Position numbers and translations under genes: made by a program. The notes under the pieces were generated by a model. That model did no database searches. It was not told where the DNA came from and saw nothing but the letters and a program-made list of their open reading frames with translations. DNA of 5,123 nucleotides from Desulfobulbaceae bacterium. Lineage in GTDB: Bacteria > Desulfobacterota > Desulfobulbia > Desulfobulbales > Desulfobulbaceae. The stretch is from positions 1 through 5,123 of the forward strand of contig JALSNT010000051.1 of NCBI GenBank assembly GCA_026986885.1, given 5' to 3'. Below, one piece after another: positions 5,038 to 5,123 of the stretch (its first letter is position 1; every line of letters starts with the position of its first letter).

Positions 5038-5123
5038 ATGATTCAAACTGAAACCATTCTCAACGTTGCCGATAATTCCGGAGCAAAAAAAGTGCTCTGT
5101 ATTCGGGTTCTTGGGGGAACTCG
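5038..5123 (+). CDS. rplN: 50S ribosomal protein L14, N-terminal part (partial)
   Basis: The first 28 codons and two bases of the next are present; the gene runs off the window. The reading begins [18 protein letters not shown] and continues LCIRVLGGT. This matches the strongly conserved N-terminus of L14, which binds 23S rRNA at the subunit interface. AGGTG (5028-5032) just before the ATG can pair with the CACCU part of the 16S tail. It is 38 bases after rpsQ and is the expected next gene in the operon. Confidence 0.96.
   Translation, partial: MIQTETILNVADNSGAKKVLCIRVLGGT

Noticed and set aside
524..5038. Minus-strand and alternative-frame ORFs throughout the window
   Set aside because: All lie across conserved ribosomal protein genes or their short gaps, and none has a recognisable product.
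5000..5041. Read-through of the rpsQ TAG would end at a TGA overlapping the rplN ATG
   Set aside because: S17 already ends at its normal length; the extra 13 codons show no family similarity, so the ATGA is coincidental.

Overview
The window is an uninterrupted stretch of the bacterial S10 ribosomal-protein operon, all on the + strand. The order is the end of rpsJ (S10), then rplC (L3), rplD (L4), rplW (L23), rplB (L2), rpsS (S19), rplV (L22), rpsC (S3), rplP (L16), rpmC (L29), rpsQ (S17) and the first 28 codons of rplN (L14). This is the classical bacterial order with no insertion, loss or rearrangement. All internal genes are full length and carry their family signatures. No RNA gene, mobile element, CRISPR array, clear promoter or intrinsic terminator was seen, and no gene-free stretch exceeds about 110 bases.

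Organism: a Gram-negative-type bacterium with a moderately AT-leaning genome. The L4 N-terminus, the L29 LENPARL motif and the L2 [19 protein letters not shown] region remind me of Desulfobacterota (former Deltaproteobacteria, possibly Desulfobulbales or relatives). This is an impression from memory, not a search result.

Layout: two junctions are tightly coupled by ATGA overlaps (rplD/rplW and rplP/rpmC). Others are loose: 60 bases before rplC, 107 before rplD, 66 before rplB, 66 before rpsC and 75 before rplP. Four of these longer gaps contain inverted repeats just upstream of the next start codon. The rplC-rplD gap also has a 15-codon ORF that begins immediately after the rplC stop and has its own Shine-Dalgarno sequence. 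In the rplP gap a bulged stem covers part of the ribosome binding site. These are the main candidates for local translational control.

Together the genes supply parts of both subunits. S3, S10 and S19 form part of the small-subunit head, and S17 is an early-assembling body protein. L2, L3, L4, L14, L16, L22, L23 and L29 build the peptidyl-transferase surroundings and the exit tunnel and its rim. Co-transcription serves stoichiometric supply. The window does not contain the start of the operon, so its promoter and any leader upstream of rpsJ cannot be judged.

I found no undescribed system. Points worth a second look are the rplC-rplD mini-ORF and hairpin, the rplP leader structure, the heavy use of TAG stops in highly expressed genes, a TTG start for rpsC, and a His-to-Met change beside the catalytic-centre histidine of L2.
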